Notes: generated by a model from the letters alone, not told the origin. A stretch of DNA of 64,000 nt from Sandaracinobacteroides saxicola (GCF_014117445.1 NZ_CP059851.1:2604001-2668000), one strand, 5' to 3'. Counted from the first letter of the stretch, positions 16,381 to 25,390 are shown. Numbers and translations are program-made.

Positions 16381-17547
16381 TCACCGCGAAGCACCCCCCT
16401 GCCGCCTCCGCAAATTCCCCCGCGACAGCTCGCTCACCCGCGCCTTCCCCAGCAACCGCATCCCGCGCTCGATCTCGTCGCGTAGCGTCCCCAGCGCCCG
16501 CTCCACCCCCGCCTGCCCGCCGGCCGCCAGCGCGTAGAGGTAGAGCCGCCCGCCCGACACCGCCCGCGCCCCCACGCTCAGCGCCTTCAGCACATGCGTG
16601 CCCCGCGTCACTCCGCCGTCGCAGATAACCTCCACCCGGTCACCCACGGCATCGACGATCTCGGCCAACTGGTCGAACGGCGCCCGCGCGCCGTCGAGCT
16701 GTCGGCCGCCATGGTTGCTCACCATGATCGCCGACGCCCCGATCTCCACCGCCCGTCGCGCGTCCGCCACGCTCATCACGCCCTTCAAACAGAAAGGCCC
16801 GCCCCAAGCCGCGCGGATCGCCTCGGCATCCGCCCAGGACATCGTGGGGTCGAGCATGGTGTTGAAATAATCCTGCACCGACACCGAGGTTTTCGACCCT
16901 TCCACCAAATGGCTTTCCAGGTTGGGCAGCGCGAACCGCTCGCGGAACAGGTAGTTCAGCGTCCAGCGCGGGTGCAGCGCGAAACTCACCGCGCTGGCGG
17001 GCGTCAGCTTCGGCGGGCTGGTGAACCCCGTCCGCTTGCACCGCTCCCGATTGCCACTGACGATCGTATCCACCGTCAGCGCCAGCGCATCGAAGCGTGC
17101 CGCCTTCGCCCGTTCGATCAGCGCCGCGTTCAACCCCTTGTCGCGGTGATAATAGAATTGGAACAGCTTCGGACCGTCGCTCGCCGCACCGATCTCTTCC
17201 AGCCCCACCGTCGCCAGGCTGGAAATGCCAAAGAACGTCCCATATCTCGCCGCCGCGGCCGCCACCGCGCGCTCGCCCCGCCAGTGGAACAGCCGCTGCA
17301 ATGCCGTCGGGCTGGCGAACAGCGGCATCGCGATCCGCCGCCCCAGCACCTCCACCGACAGGTCGACCTCGGTGGTCCCCGCCAGCACATCGGGCACCAG
17401 ATCGACGTCGTCATAGGCTTGCGTATTCCGCCGCCGCGTCACCTCATCGTCCGCCGCGCCATCGATGTAATGGAACACCGGAAACGGCAGCCGCCGCCGC
17501 GCCAGCTCCCGAAAATCCCCGACATTGTGACAATCCGCCAGGCTCAT
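16381..17547 (-). CDS. FMN-dependent alpha-hydroxy-acid dehydrogenase (L-lactate dehydrogenase-like)
   Basis: A 388-residue FMN enzyme. Visible are FPVFHYIDGAADDE at the N-terminus, the Lys region CLKGVMS, and the active-site SNHGGRQLDGA containing the catalytic His, followed by the phosphate-binding CDGGVTRGTHVLKAL and GARAVSGGRLYLY. It oxidises an L-2-hydroxy acid, probably lactate or a relative, and passes electrons to a quinone or oxygen. The start is uncertain: ATG 17545-17547 fits family length, while ATGs at 17583 and 17580 also occur in frame. The C-terminus is basic. Divergent from the Fic gene. Confidence 0.85.
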   Translation of the reverse strand: MSLADCHNVGDFRELARRRLPFPVFHYIDGAADDEVTRRRNTQAYDDVDLVPDVLAGTTEVDLSVEVLGRRIAMPLFASPTALQRLFHWRGERAVAAAAARYGTFFGISSLATVGLEEIGAASDGPKLFQFYYHRDKGLNAALIERAKAARFDALALTVDTIVSGNRERCKRTGFTSPPKLTPASAVSFALHPRWTLNYLFRERFALPNLESHLVEGSKTSVSVQDYFNTMLDPTMSWADAEAIRAAWGGPFCLKGVMSVADARRAVEIGASAIMVSNHGGRQLDGARAPFDQLAEIVDAVGDRVEVICDGGVTRGTHVLKALSVGARAVSGGRLYLYALAAGGQAGVERALGTLRDEIERGMRLLGKARVSELSRGNLRRRQGGASR

Positions 17548-17643
17548 CACCAACGGATAGGACGGCCCCGGACGTTTCATCATCAACCCATAGCGTCGCG
17601 CACTGCCCGGCGCGACTCCCCGTTCGCACGGGCGCGACGACGC

Positions 17644-17699
17644 ATGGATATTTATGGGTCGATTTGCGGCTATGGTTTCACTCATGGATATTTACGGGT
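17644..17699. promoter_or_regulatory. 16-bp direct repeats upstream of fic, possible operator
   Basis: ATGGATATTTATGGGT (17644-17659) and ATGGATATTTACGGGT (17684-17699) are 40 bp apart and differ at one base. A third partial copy, ATGGATAT, begins at 17706 and contains the proposed fic start codon. The spacing and position suggest a binding site for the Fic protein's own C-terminal DNA-binding domain or another regulator. Confidence 0.4.
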
Positions 17700-17705
17700 A
17701 TAGAT

Positions 17706-18764
17706 ATGGATATGCCCATCAATACGGCCTCACTGGTCATCACCCCGCAAATGCTCTCGCTCATCGCCGAGATCGACGAGTTCAAAGGCGCGTGGCGCGC
17801 ACTGGGGACTCTTGCACCTGATCGTCTTTCGGCGTTGCGGCGCGTGGCGACGATTGAAAGCATCGGCTCTTCGACGCGGATCGAGGGAAGCAGGCTGTCT
17901 GACGGCGATGTCGAGCGGCTGCTGTCCAACATCGAAGTCCGCCACTTCGCCACCCGCGACGAGCAAGAGGTGGCGGGCTACGCCGAAGTCATGGAAACCA
18001 TCTTCGCCTCGTTCGACGCGATGGCGCCGACCGAGAACCACATCAGGCAACTGCACCGCGACCTGCTGGTTCACAGCAGCAAGGATGCGCGCCATCGCGG
18101 CAGCTACAAGACCAGCACCAACCATGTCAGCGCCTTCAATGCCGACGGCAAGGAAATCGGCATCGTGTTCCAGACGGCGACGCCGTTCGACACGCCGCGC
18201 TTGATGGCGGAGCTGGTCGAATGGCTGAACGAGACGCTCGATCAGAAGCAGCTTCACCCGCTTCTTGTGACGGCCATCTTCATCGTCGTCTTTCTCGAAA
18301 TCCATCCGTTTCAGGACGGCAATGGCCGCCTGTCGCGGGTGCTCACCACCTTGCTGTTGCTGCGCAGCGGCTATGCCTATGTGCCCTATTCCTCGCTCGA
18401 AAGCGTGATTGAGGCCAGCAAGGAAGGCTATTATCTCGGGCTTCGCCGGACGCAGGGGACAATCCGCAGCGACGCGCCCGCATGGGAGCCATGGATCGTC
18501 TATTTCCTCCAGTCGCTACGCCAGCAAAAAACAAGGCTAGAGGCGAAACTGGCCCGCGAACGGTTGATGGTAGAGCGATTGCCGGAACTTGCACTTCAGA
18601 TTCTCGATCTGGCGAAAGCACATGGGCGCATCACCAACAGCCAGGTCGTCGCCCTGACGGGCGCAAACCGCAACACGGTGAAGAAGCATTTGCAGCTGCT
18701 GGTATCGGCCCGCCACCTTGTCCAGCACGGCAGCGGCAAGGCGACATGGTACAGCCGCGCCTGA
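17706..18764 (+). CDS. Fic family protein with C-terminal winged-helix domain
   Basis: A 352-residue Fic protein with the catalytic motif HPFQDGNGRLSR (His activates the target hydroxyl; consensus HPFxxGNGR) near residue 200. The N-terminal part holds SSTRIEG, matching the inhibitory motif (S/T)xxxE(G/N), so it is a class II Fic that is probably self-inhibited. Residues about 295-350 form a winged-helix domain (NSQVVALTGANRNTVKKHLQ). Such enzymes transfer AMP from ATP to proteins. Start ATG 17706 lacks a strong ribosome site; ATG 17712 is an alternative. Direct repeats upstream may be its operator. Confidence 0.85.
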   Translation: MDMPINTASLVITPQMLSLIAEIDEFKGAWRALGTLAPDRLSALRRVATIESIGSSTRIEGSRLSDGDVERLLSNIEVRHFATRDEQEVAGYAEVMETIFASFDAMAPTENHIRQLHRDLLVHSSKDARHRGSYKTSTNHVSAFNADGKEIGIVFQTATPFDTPRLMAELVEWLNETLDQKQLHPLLVTAIFIVVFLEIHPFQDGNGRLSRVLTTLLLLRSGYAYVPYSSLESVIEASKEGYYLGLRRTQGTIRSDAPAWEPWIVYFLQSLRQQKTRLEAKLARERLMVERLPELALQILDLAKAHGRITNSQVVALTGANRNTVKKHLQLLVSARHLVQHGSGKATWYSRA

Positions 18765-18879
18765 CAGCTTTGGCTCAGAGGGGCGCATGGCCAACGCGCC
18801 CGCCAGAAACGTCCGAAGCGCCCGCGAAACTCGCGCGAGGTACGCCAAACCGCTCAAAGCTGAAAGTACCAGAGACCCC

Positions 18880-21522
18880 TCAGCCGCTGTTCCTGAGCGC
18901 CGTCGCAATCGCATTGATCGACAGCAGGATGCCCTCCTTCACCCGCTCGTCCGCCTCGCCGCAGCGGAACCGCCGCAGTAGCTCGATCTGCAACAGGTTC
19001 AGCGGCTCGATATAGGGCAGCCGCAACCTTATGCTGGCATCCAGCGCCGGATTGTCCGCCAGCAACCGCGCCTGGCCGCTGATCGCCAGCAGCCCGTCAT
19101 GCGCCCGCTGCCAGCTCTCCCGGATGCGCGGAAAGATGGCGTCGGCCAGCGCCCGGTCGTCCACCAGCCCGGCATAGCGCGCCGCGATCCCCATGTCCGA
19201 TTTCGCCAGCACCATTTCCATGTTGGCGAGCGTGGTGCGAAAGAAGGGCCAGGCCGCATGCATCTCCCGCAGCAGGCCATGGTCCGGAAAGGCCGCAAAC
19301 GCCGCCCCCGTGCCGAACCAGCCGGGCAGCATCACCCGCGCCTGCGCCCAGCTGAACACCCAGGGGATCGCGCGCAAATCCTCGATCGCGTCGCTCTTGG
19401 TGCGGCTCGCCGGTCGGCTGCCGATGCGCAGCTCGGCGATCTCGCGGATCGGCGTCATCCCGCGGAAAAACACCCGGAACCCCCCGGTCCCATACACCAG
19501 GGCGCGATAGGCCGCGAAGGCATCGGCGGACAGCCGCTCCATCGCCGCCGTGAACCGCGCGCGATCCGCCGCCGACAGCGGATCGCCCTCCACGCTCGCC
19601 AGCAGCGTCGCCGCCGCCATCGCCTCCAGGTTCGCCGCAGCGCTCTCCCGCGTGCCATATTTGGCGGCGATCACCTCCCCCTGCTCGGTGATGCGGATGC
19701 GCCCCTGCACCGTCCCCGGCGGCTGGGCGCGGATGGCGGCAAAGCTGCTGCCCCCGCCCCGCCCCACCGCGCCGCCGCGGCCATGGAACAGCTGCATCGT
19801 CACGCCAGCGTCGGCAAACACCGGCGCCAGCGCCAGCCCCGCCTGGTGCAGGCTCCATACCGAGGTCAGGTAGCCGCCATCCTTGTTGCTGTCGCTATAG
19901 CCGACCATCACCTCCTGATAGCCGCGCGCCCGCGCACAGGCCGCCATCTCGGGCAGCGCGAAAAAGGCCCGCATCACCCCCGGCGCCGCCTGCAAATCCT
20001 CGATGGTCTCGAACAGCGGCACCGGCATGATCGCGCACTCGGGCGCCGCGCCACCCCGCCACAGCCCGGCCTCCTTCAACAGGATCAGCACCTCCAGCAG
20101 GTCGCTGACGCTCGCCGCCTTGCTGACGATCCACGCCCGGATCGTCTCCGCCCCGAACGCCGCCCGCGCCGCCGCGGCCCCGCCCGCGATCGCCAGCTCG
20201 CTCGCCGTCTCCGCCGAATAGTCCCAATGCGGGTTCGCCAGCGGCCGCATCGAGGCCAGCTCGCCCCGCAGCAGCGCCACCCGCGCATCTTCGCCCAGCG
20301 CGCGGTAATCCGCCATCACGCCCGCCACCGCCAGCAGTTCCGCCACCACCCGCTCATGCACGTCGGCATTCTGCCGCAGGTCCAGCGTCGCCAGATGGAA
20401 ACCGAACAGCTCCACCGCCCGCACCAGCCCGTCGACCGCGGCGTTTGGCACCGCCAGCGACGCCGCGATCACCGCCAGATCCGCCGCCAGCTCCCCCGGC
20501 GTTGCATATATGGTCGCCCCATGCGTCGCCGCCCGCGGCGGCATCACCCCTGTCCGTGCCGCCAGCGTCGCGGCCAGCCGTGCATATATATGCGTCAGCG
20601 CCCGCCGCCACGGCTCGTCCGCCCGCGCCGCGCTCGTGTCACCGCTCGCGTCGGCCAGCGCCGCCAGCCCCGGCGATACCGCCGCCAGCTCCGACGACAG
20701 CGTCAGCTCCGCCCCCAGCGCATGCACCCGCTCCAGATAGTGGGTCAGGATTGCTGCCCCGTTGCGCCGGGTCGCCAGCGCCAGCTCGGCCGCGGTCACA
20801 AAGGGGTTGCCATCGCGGTCGCCCCCGATCCAGCTCCCCGGCGCCACGAACCCCGCCGGACGCGCCCCCAGCGCCCGTTCCCAGCGGGCATAGAGCGCCG
20901 GCAGCACCGGCACGAACACATCGCGCAGCCAGGCGAGCGCGGTGTCGATCTCGTCCGCCACCACCAGCCGCTCGCGCCGCAGCGCCCGCGTCCGCCACAG
21001 CAGCGCCACTTGGCCGTGAATCGCCGCCTCCAGCGGTTCGCCCTCGCGCGTCTCCGCCTCGCCCCGGTCGCGCGCCCTCATCAGCGCGGCGATGCCGTTG
21101 CGATGGTCGATCATCGACTTGCGCCGAACCTCGGTCGGATGCGCGGTCAGCACCGGCGCCACCAGCGCCCGCGCCAGCAATGCCCGCGCCGCCTCCCGCT
21201 GCCCCGGCCCCAGCGTCGCCAGCGCCTCCGCCAGCGTCGCGCCCGCTTCCGCCGCCACCCCCTGCCGGTCCTCCGCCAGGTTCGCCAGCATGGAGAACAG
21301 CATGAAGCTGCGCACGAAGGTCAGCGTGTCGTCCAGGCTCAGCGCATCCAGCCCGCTGTCGATCTCCGCCGCGCCGCGCGCCCGGTCCACCGAGGCGGCA
21401 CGGATATATTCGATCCGCCGGAACAGCGCCTCGCCCTCCGCCTCGCGGATGACATCGCCCAGGATGCGGCCCAGGAAGCGGACGTCGGGGTTCTGCGGAA
21501 GATTTTGCGGAATCGGGGCCAT
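18880..21522 (-). CDS. ppc: Phosphoenolpyruvate carboxylase
   Basis: An 880-residue enzyme of normal length. The catalytic-His site appears as VLTAHPTEVRRKSM near residue 115, the second active-site block as VMVGYSDSNKDGGYLTS, and the Gly-rich PEP-binding loop as HGRGGAVGRGGG. The C-terminus ends with ATALRNSG, close to the usual RNTG. It fixes bicarbonate onto PEP to make oxaloacetate, refilling the TCA cycle. It stands alone with a 115-bp gap to the Fic gene stop, convergent. Confidence 0.97.
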   Translation of the reverse strand: MAPIPQNLPQNPDVRFLGRILGDVIREAEGEALFRRIEYIRAASVDRARGAAEIDSGLDALSLDDTLTFVRSFMLFSMLANLAEDRQGVAAEAGATLAEALATLGPGQREAARALLARALVAPVLTAHPTEVRRKSMIDHRNGIAALMRARDRGEAETREGEPLEAAIHGQVALLWRTRALRRERLVVADEIDTALAWLRDVFVPVLPALYARWERALGARPAGFVAPGSWIGGDRDGNPFVTAAELALATRRNGAAILTHYLERVHALGAELTLSSELAAVSPGLAALADASGDTSAARADEPWRRALTHIYARLAATLAARTGVMPPRAATHGATIYATPGELAADLAVIAASLAVPNAAVDGLVRAVELFGFHLATLDLRQNADVHERVVAELLAVAGVMADYRALGEDARVALLRGELASMRPLANPHWDYSAETASELAIAGGAAAARAAFGAETIRAWIVSKAASVSDLLEVLILLKEAGLWRGGAAPECAIMPVPLFETIEDLQAAPGVMRAFFALPEMAACARARGYQEVMVGYSDSNKDGGYLTSVWSLHQAGLALAPVFADAGVTMQLFHGRGGAVGRGGGSSFAAIRAQPPGTVQGRIRITEQGEVIAAKYGTRESAAANLEAMAAATLLASVEGDPLSAADRARFTAAMERLSADAFAAYRALVYGTGGFRVFFRGMTPIREIAELRIGSRPASRTKSDAIEDLRAIPWVFSWAQARVMLPGWFGTGAAFAAFPDHGLLREMHAAWPFFRTTLANMEMVLAKSDMGIAARYAGLVDDRALADAIFPRIRESWQRAHDGLLAISGQARLLADNPALDASIRLRLPYIEPLNLLQIELLRRFRCGEADERVKEGILLSINAIATALRNSG

Positions 21523-21642
21523 GGCCGCAGCTTATCGCGCCGGCGTGAATATGCCAGCCGCTTTGCTGCGCCGCAGCACGACGCCCGCGATGCCCGCTGC
21601 ATAACATGCAGCATAATATGCAGTGGCGTGGGCAACGAATAA

Positions 21643-22020
21643 TGGCGGCCGGTGTCGCCACCGGCCGCCACTGTGTCGCGCCTTCGGGCCTCGATGCAAC
21701 CGGCACTTGCCTTCCGGCCAGCCTTGTCGCCTGACGCTCGCGCTACGGCACGTTTCGCGTTTCCCATCAATGCTGTTTCCAGCCCATCCGGTTCCCGCCG
21801 GAGCCGATCCAGACCTCCCGTTGCCGCGTCCCTCAGCCGGCGTTTCCACCTGCCCTGGTCCGCTTCGCAACCGGCGCCATTCCGGCCCCCGCCTCCTGCC
21901 CTTCCAGCGCCGGGCTTGCGCCCTTTGCCGGTCCTTCATTCGGCCATAACCGCCTGTTTTCCTTCGCCGTTTCCGGCTCCGTTCCACTCTTGGCTACAAC
22001 CGGATGCTCTCACCTTAGCC
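21643..22020 (-). ncRNA. Candidate large structured RNA with several GNRA-loop hairpins
   Basis: No convincing protein is encoded between ppc and the MFS gene. On the minus strand at least five short hairpins with GNRA loops occur within 270 nt: GCCG-GAAA-CGGC (21966-21977), GGGC-GCAA-GCCC (21912-21923), GGTG-GAAA-CGCC (21839-21850), GCTG-GAAA-CAGC (21772-21783) and GCC-GGAA-GGC (21709-21718). The strand is purine-rich, and the segment ends with a 12-bp hairpin (21643-21654 with 21659-21670) followed by a T-containing stretch. A GGCTA/TAGCC pairing can close the 5' part near 22016. I could not match it to RNase P RNA, tmRNA, 6S or a known riboswitch. Confidence 0.45.
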
Positions 22021-22048
22021 CGAGTCGTCCAAGCGGAATATGACGCTT

Positions 22049-23263
22049 TCACCCTGTGGATAACGGGGATATCGGGGATATCTTCGCCGGCACGCGCGGC
22101 AAAGTCGCGATCAACGCCGCCGCCAGCAGCAGCAACCCGCCAGTCAGCGTGAAGGCGCCGGCGAAATGCCCCGTCACCTCCGCCCAGCGCGTCGCCACCA
22201 CCGGCCCCGCCGCGCCCGCCAGCGTCTCCAGCACCAGCAGCGCCATCAGGATGCACGCCACCGCCGGCCCGGCGAAGGTGGAGGAGCTGAGCAGCTGCAA
22301 GGAGGCATAGTTCGCCCCCCACCCCACGCCGGCCAGCAGCAGCGCCGGCATCACCCATGCCGCATCCCCCCGCCCCAGCCACAGCAACCCCGCCGCGAAC
22401 AGCAGGATCGCCACCACCTGCACCCGCTGCGCCCCCACCCGGTCGGCGATCGCGCCGCCCAGCAGTTGCGCCACCATCGCCGCGGTGAAGAACAGCCCCA
22501 GCCCGCCGGCCGCCTGCGCCACGCTCTGCCCCAGCTCCCGCGTGCCGAACAGCACCAGGTTGCTCGTCACCGCGGTCAGCGCGAACAGCGTCAGCCCCGC
22601 CGCCACCCCCAGCTGCCAGAAGCGCCGCGTCCTCAGCGCCGCGGACAGCGCCGCCGTCGCCCCATCGGCCACCGGCGCCGCCGCGCGCGGCGCCGGCGCA
22701 TGACCGCCCACCACGAACCACATCAATGGGATCACCGCCGCCACCATCAGCGCCAGCCAGGGAAAGCTCGCCCGCCACCCGAGGCTCTCCAGCATCGCCG
22801 CGGTCAGCGGCGGCAGCAGCGCATTGCCCAGGCTGGACGCCGCCAGCACCACCCCCAGCGCCAGCCCCCGGTGGCGGTCGGTCAGCGTCGACACCAGCAC
22901 CACCACCGCGATCAACCCGGACAGGATCAGCCCCACCCCGAACAGCGCATGAATGGCATAGAGCTGCCACAGCGCCTGCGCCTGCCCATAGACCGCCAGC
23001 CCGCCGGCGATCAGAACCAGCCCTGCCACGATCGGCGCACGCACGCCCCATCGATCGATGATCGCGCCGCCGAACGGCGCCAGCGCCGCCACCGCCAGAT
23101 ACATCACCGTCTCGCGGAACTTCAGCGCGGTGGGCGTCACCCCAAGGTCGGCCAGCAACACCGGATCGAACACGAACAGCCCGCCATAGGTCAACGCATT
23201 GTTCAGCAACAGCATCAGCGCCGCCGACAGCACGATCGCCCGCACGCGGCGATCAGTGGTCAC
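22049..23263 (-). CDS. MFS transporter
   Basis: A 404-residue carrier with about 12 membrane helices; the motif GGAIIDRWGVR sits after helix 2 and GGAIADRVGAQR after helix 8, the two MFS half-repeats. The GTG start (23261-23263) overlaps the stop of the upstream isomerase-like gene by 11 bp and is preferred over the earlier open frame. As last gene of the minus-strand arm of the catabolic cluster it probably moves the substrate or an intermediate through the inner membrane. Confidence 0.85.
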   Translation of the reverse strand: MTTDRRVRAIVLSAALMLLLNNALTYGGLFVFDPVLLADLGVTPTALKFRETVMYLAVAALAPFGGAIIDRWGVRAPIVAGLVLIAGGLAVYGQAQALWQLYAIHALFGVGLILSGLIAVVVLVSTLTDRHRGLALGVVLAASSLGNALLPPLTAAMLESLGWRASFPWLALMVAAVIPLMWFVVGGHAPAPRAAAPVADGATAALSAALRTRRFWQLGVAAGLTLFALTAVTSNLVLFGTRELGQSVAQAAGGLGLFFTAAMVAQLLGGAIADRVGAQRVQVVAILLFAAGLLWLGRGDAAWVMPALLLAGVGWGANYASLQLLSSSTFAGPAVACILMALLVLETLAGAAGPVVATRWAEVTGHFAGAFTLTGGLLLLAAALIATLPRVPAKISPISPLSTG

Positions 23264-23996
23264 CGAGCAGCCTGCCCTTGCCCACGATGCGGTCGTCCAC
23301 GCCATGCTCGCGCAGCGCCTGCCACCAGGTCGCGGCATTGATCGCGATCACCGGCTTGCCCAGCACCGCCTCAGCCGAGGCGGCAAAGTCCAGCATCGAC
23401 AGGTTCGTCCCCACCTGCACGATGGCATCGGGCGCATGTCCGTCCAGCCGCAGCACCACCTCCCGGCAGCGTGCCACCGGCACATGGGCGATGGCGACCG
23501 GGCTTTCGCAGCGCAGGCATTCGTCCGCCACCACCTCGAAGCCGCACTCCGCATAAAATCGCCGCACCTCGGCATTGGCGTTCGGGAAATAGGGGCTGAA
23601 GAAGGCCACCCGCCGCACCCCGAACCGCCGCAGCGCCGCCGCCGTCGCCAGCGCGCCCGTGTTCACCGGCAGGCGCGCCAGCGCCCCGATGCGCGCCGCG
23701 AACGCCTCCGCGCCGGCGACCCCGCCATAAAAGCTGATCGCCGACATCCCCATGACGATCCGGTCGGGTTCTGAGGTCAGCACGCTGTCCAGCGCCGCAT
23801 CGACACTGGCGCTGATGGCATCGGTCAGCGCCGCGAACCCCTCGTTGCTGCCCACCGCCATGTTCCGCACCAGGATGCGGCTGTAATGCGCCGTCACGCC
23901 CGGCACCCGCAGGTCGTCATAATCCGGCTGCACGATCGTGTTGGTGCTCGGCGCCAGGCAGCCGAACTTCCCCCGCCAGCCGCGCGCGTCGCTCAA
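23253..23996 (-). CDS. Asp/Glu racemase-superfamily protein (maleate isomerase-like), cysteines missing
   Basis: A 247-residue protein with the fold signature CLAPSTNTIVQPDYD at the N-terminus and VGTNLSMLDF near residue 195. In maleate isomerases and relatives two Cys residues flank the substrate; at the equivalent places this protein shows MGMSAIS and QVGTN, so both appear replaced (Ser and Val). It may be a decarboxylase-like or inactive variant. It overlaps the flavin hydroxylase gene by 4 bp (ATGA) upstream and the MFS gene by 11 bp downstream, and has a paralogue at 27629-28375. Confidence 0.8.
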   Translation of the reverse strand: MSDARGWRGKFGCLAPSTNTIVQPDYDDLRVPGVTAHYSRILVRNMAVGSNEGFAALTDAISASVDAALDSVLTSEPDRIVMGMSAISFYGGVAGAEAFAARIGALARLPVNTGALATAAALRRFGVRRVAFFSPYFPNANAEVRRFYAECGFEVVADECLRCESPVAIAHVPVARCREVVLRLDGHAPDAIVQVGTNLSMLDFAASAEAVLGKPVIAINAATWWQALREHGVDDRIVGKGRLLGDH

Positions 23997-25186
23997 GCCA
24001 CCGCCTCCGCCTCGGCCAGCGAGGTGAACATGCTCTGCTTCATCAGATAGGCGCGCCGCTTGTCCGGGTCATAGCAATGGCCGCGCATCTCCTCATAATA
24101 GTCGTTCTGCGTTTCCTTCGATTCCATCATCGCCTTGTTGCGGATGGTCTGCGCCTGCACAAAGCCGTGCATCACGCTGCGCCGCTGCCGGTCGAAGCGT
24201 GCCAGCAGCGGCGCCGCCTCGGCCCCCTCCAGCAGGATCGGCTTCAGCTTCTCCACCAGGTTGATGGCGTCATGGATGCCGCTGTTCATCCCCAGCCCGC
24301 CCAGCGGATTGTTCAGGTGCGCGGCATCGCCGATCAGCAGCACGCGCCCATGGTCGTACCGGGTCGCCACCCGCTGGTGCACGCGATAGATGGTGCGGTG
24401 GCAGGTCTCCACGGCATCACCCTCGCCGATCAGCCGCTCGAACACCTCGCGCTTCTTGGCATCACCGCGCAGCTCGGCATCGGTCGCCGCCTCATGCGCC
24501 GGCACCAGCACCCGCCACATCGTCGGCACCCGCAGCAGCACGCGCCACTCGTCGGGATCGGCGACATAGTTCACCGGCGCCAGATCCTCGAAATGATCCT
24601 GCAACGGCCAGGTGGTGGACAGGCAGAGGAATTTCTCCGGATAGGTAAAGCCCTCGAACCCCACGCCCAGCCATTTGCGGATGATGCTGTTGGCGCCATC
24701 GCAGGCGATCAGATAGCGGGTGCGGTAATGCTCGATGGCGGTCGGCGTCTCCACCGCCACGCTCACGCCGGCATCATCCTGCATGAAATGCACCACCCGG
24801 CTGTTGAACCGCATGGCGCCCTGCGGGTGCGCCGCCAGCTTCCCTGCCAGCAGCCGCGCCAGCTTGAACTGCTCGGCCTGCAGGCGAAACGGATAGGGCG
24901 TCACATCGGACAGCTCGGTCAGGTCGAACCCCAGCACCTCGTTGGTCTGGCGGATGCGATATTGATAGACCGGCGCCTTCAGCCCCTGCGGCAGCAGCTC
25001 GTCCAGCACACCCAGCTCCGCCAGCATCTCCAGGCTGCTGGGGTGGAAGGTAGAGGCGCGCAGGTCCTCGGCGCAATCGGCGCCGGCCTCCAGCACCGCC
25101 ACCCGGATGCCCGCCTGCGCCAGGGCATAGGCCGCAACCGTGCCCACCGGGCCGGCCCCCGCGACAATGACATCATAATCGAACAT
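23993..25186 (-). CDS. FAD-dependent aromatic-ring-type hydroxylase
   Basis: A 397-residue flavoprotein monooxygenase of the p-hydroxybenzoate hydroxylase fold. It has the dinucleotide-binding GAGPVGTVAAYALAQ near the N-terminus, the DG motif (ACDGANSIIRK) and the second FAD motif GDAAHLNNPLGGLGMNSGIHDA. Such enzymes use NAD(P)H and oxygen to hydroxylate aromatic or heteroaromatic rings. The start at 25184-25186 gives MFDYDVIVAGAGP and removes 18 unrelated codons. First gene of the minus arm, 204 bp from the divergent TonB receptor. Confidence 0.9.
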   Translation of the reverse strand: MFDYDVIVAGAGPVGTVAAYALAQAGIRVAVLEAGADCAEDLRASTFHPSSLEMLAELGVLDELLPQGLKAPVYQYRIRQTNEVLGFDLTELSDVTPYPFRLQAEQFKLARLLAGKLAAHPQGAMRFNSRVVHFMQDDAGVSVAVETPTAIEHYRTRYLIACDGANSIIRKWLGVGFEGFTYPEKFLCLSTTWPLQDHFEDLAPVNYVADPDEWRVLLRVPTMWRVLVPAHEAATDAELRGDAKKREVFERLIGEGDAVETCHRTIYRVHQRVATRYDHGRVLLIGDAAHLNNPLGGLGMNSGIHDAINLVEKLKPILLEGAEAAPLLARFDRQRRSVMHGFVQAQTIRNKAMMESKETQNDYYEEMRGHCYDPDKRRAYLMKQSMFTSLAEAEAVA

Positions 25187-25253
25187 CTGGACTCGCCTTG
25201 CTTTGCCCGCCCTATCGGGCACGGCAGGCGACCGCGGCACGCAGGCGGGGTTT

Positions 25254-25272
25254 TTGACCGCCGGGCGGTCAA
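25254..25272. promoter_or_regulatory. Perfect palindromic operator between divergent catabolic arms
   Basis: TTGACCGCC-G-GGCGGTCAA is a perfect 19-bp palindrome, 68 bp from the hydroxylase start and 119 bp from the TonB receptor start. Its form is typical of TetR-family operators. One dimeric repressor could control both arms. No regulator gene is present within the cluster. Confidence 0.6.
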
Positions 25273-25390
25273 GTCTCTCGCCTTCCCGCCCATTTTATCC
25301 GACTGACGAATGTTCGCAGCCGCAGCACCCCCACCCTCCCGCCCCCTCATGCACAATTTGTCGCAGCTCAGCCCCCGGGGAGACTCAACC

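Noticed and set aside
22055-22063. Perfect DnaA box (TTATCCACA on the minus strand)
   Set aside because: It lies in the last codons of the MFS gene, is single, and no dnaA, AT-rich zone or box cluster is near; a replication origin is not supported.
21532-22152. Open frames of 151 (minus) and 166 (plus) codons between ppc and MFS
   Set aside because: Arg/Gly or Pro/Ser/Ala-rich, no ribosome site, no motif; the RNA hairpins explain the region better.
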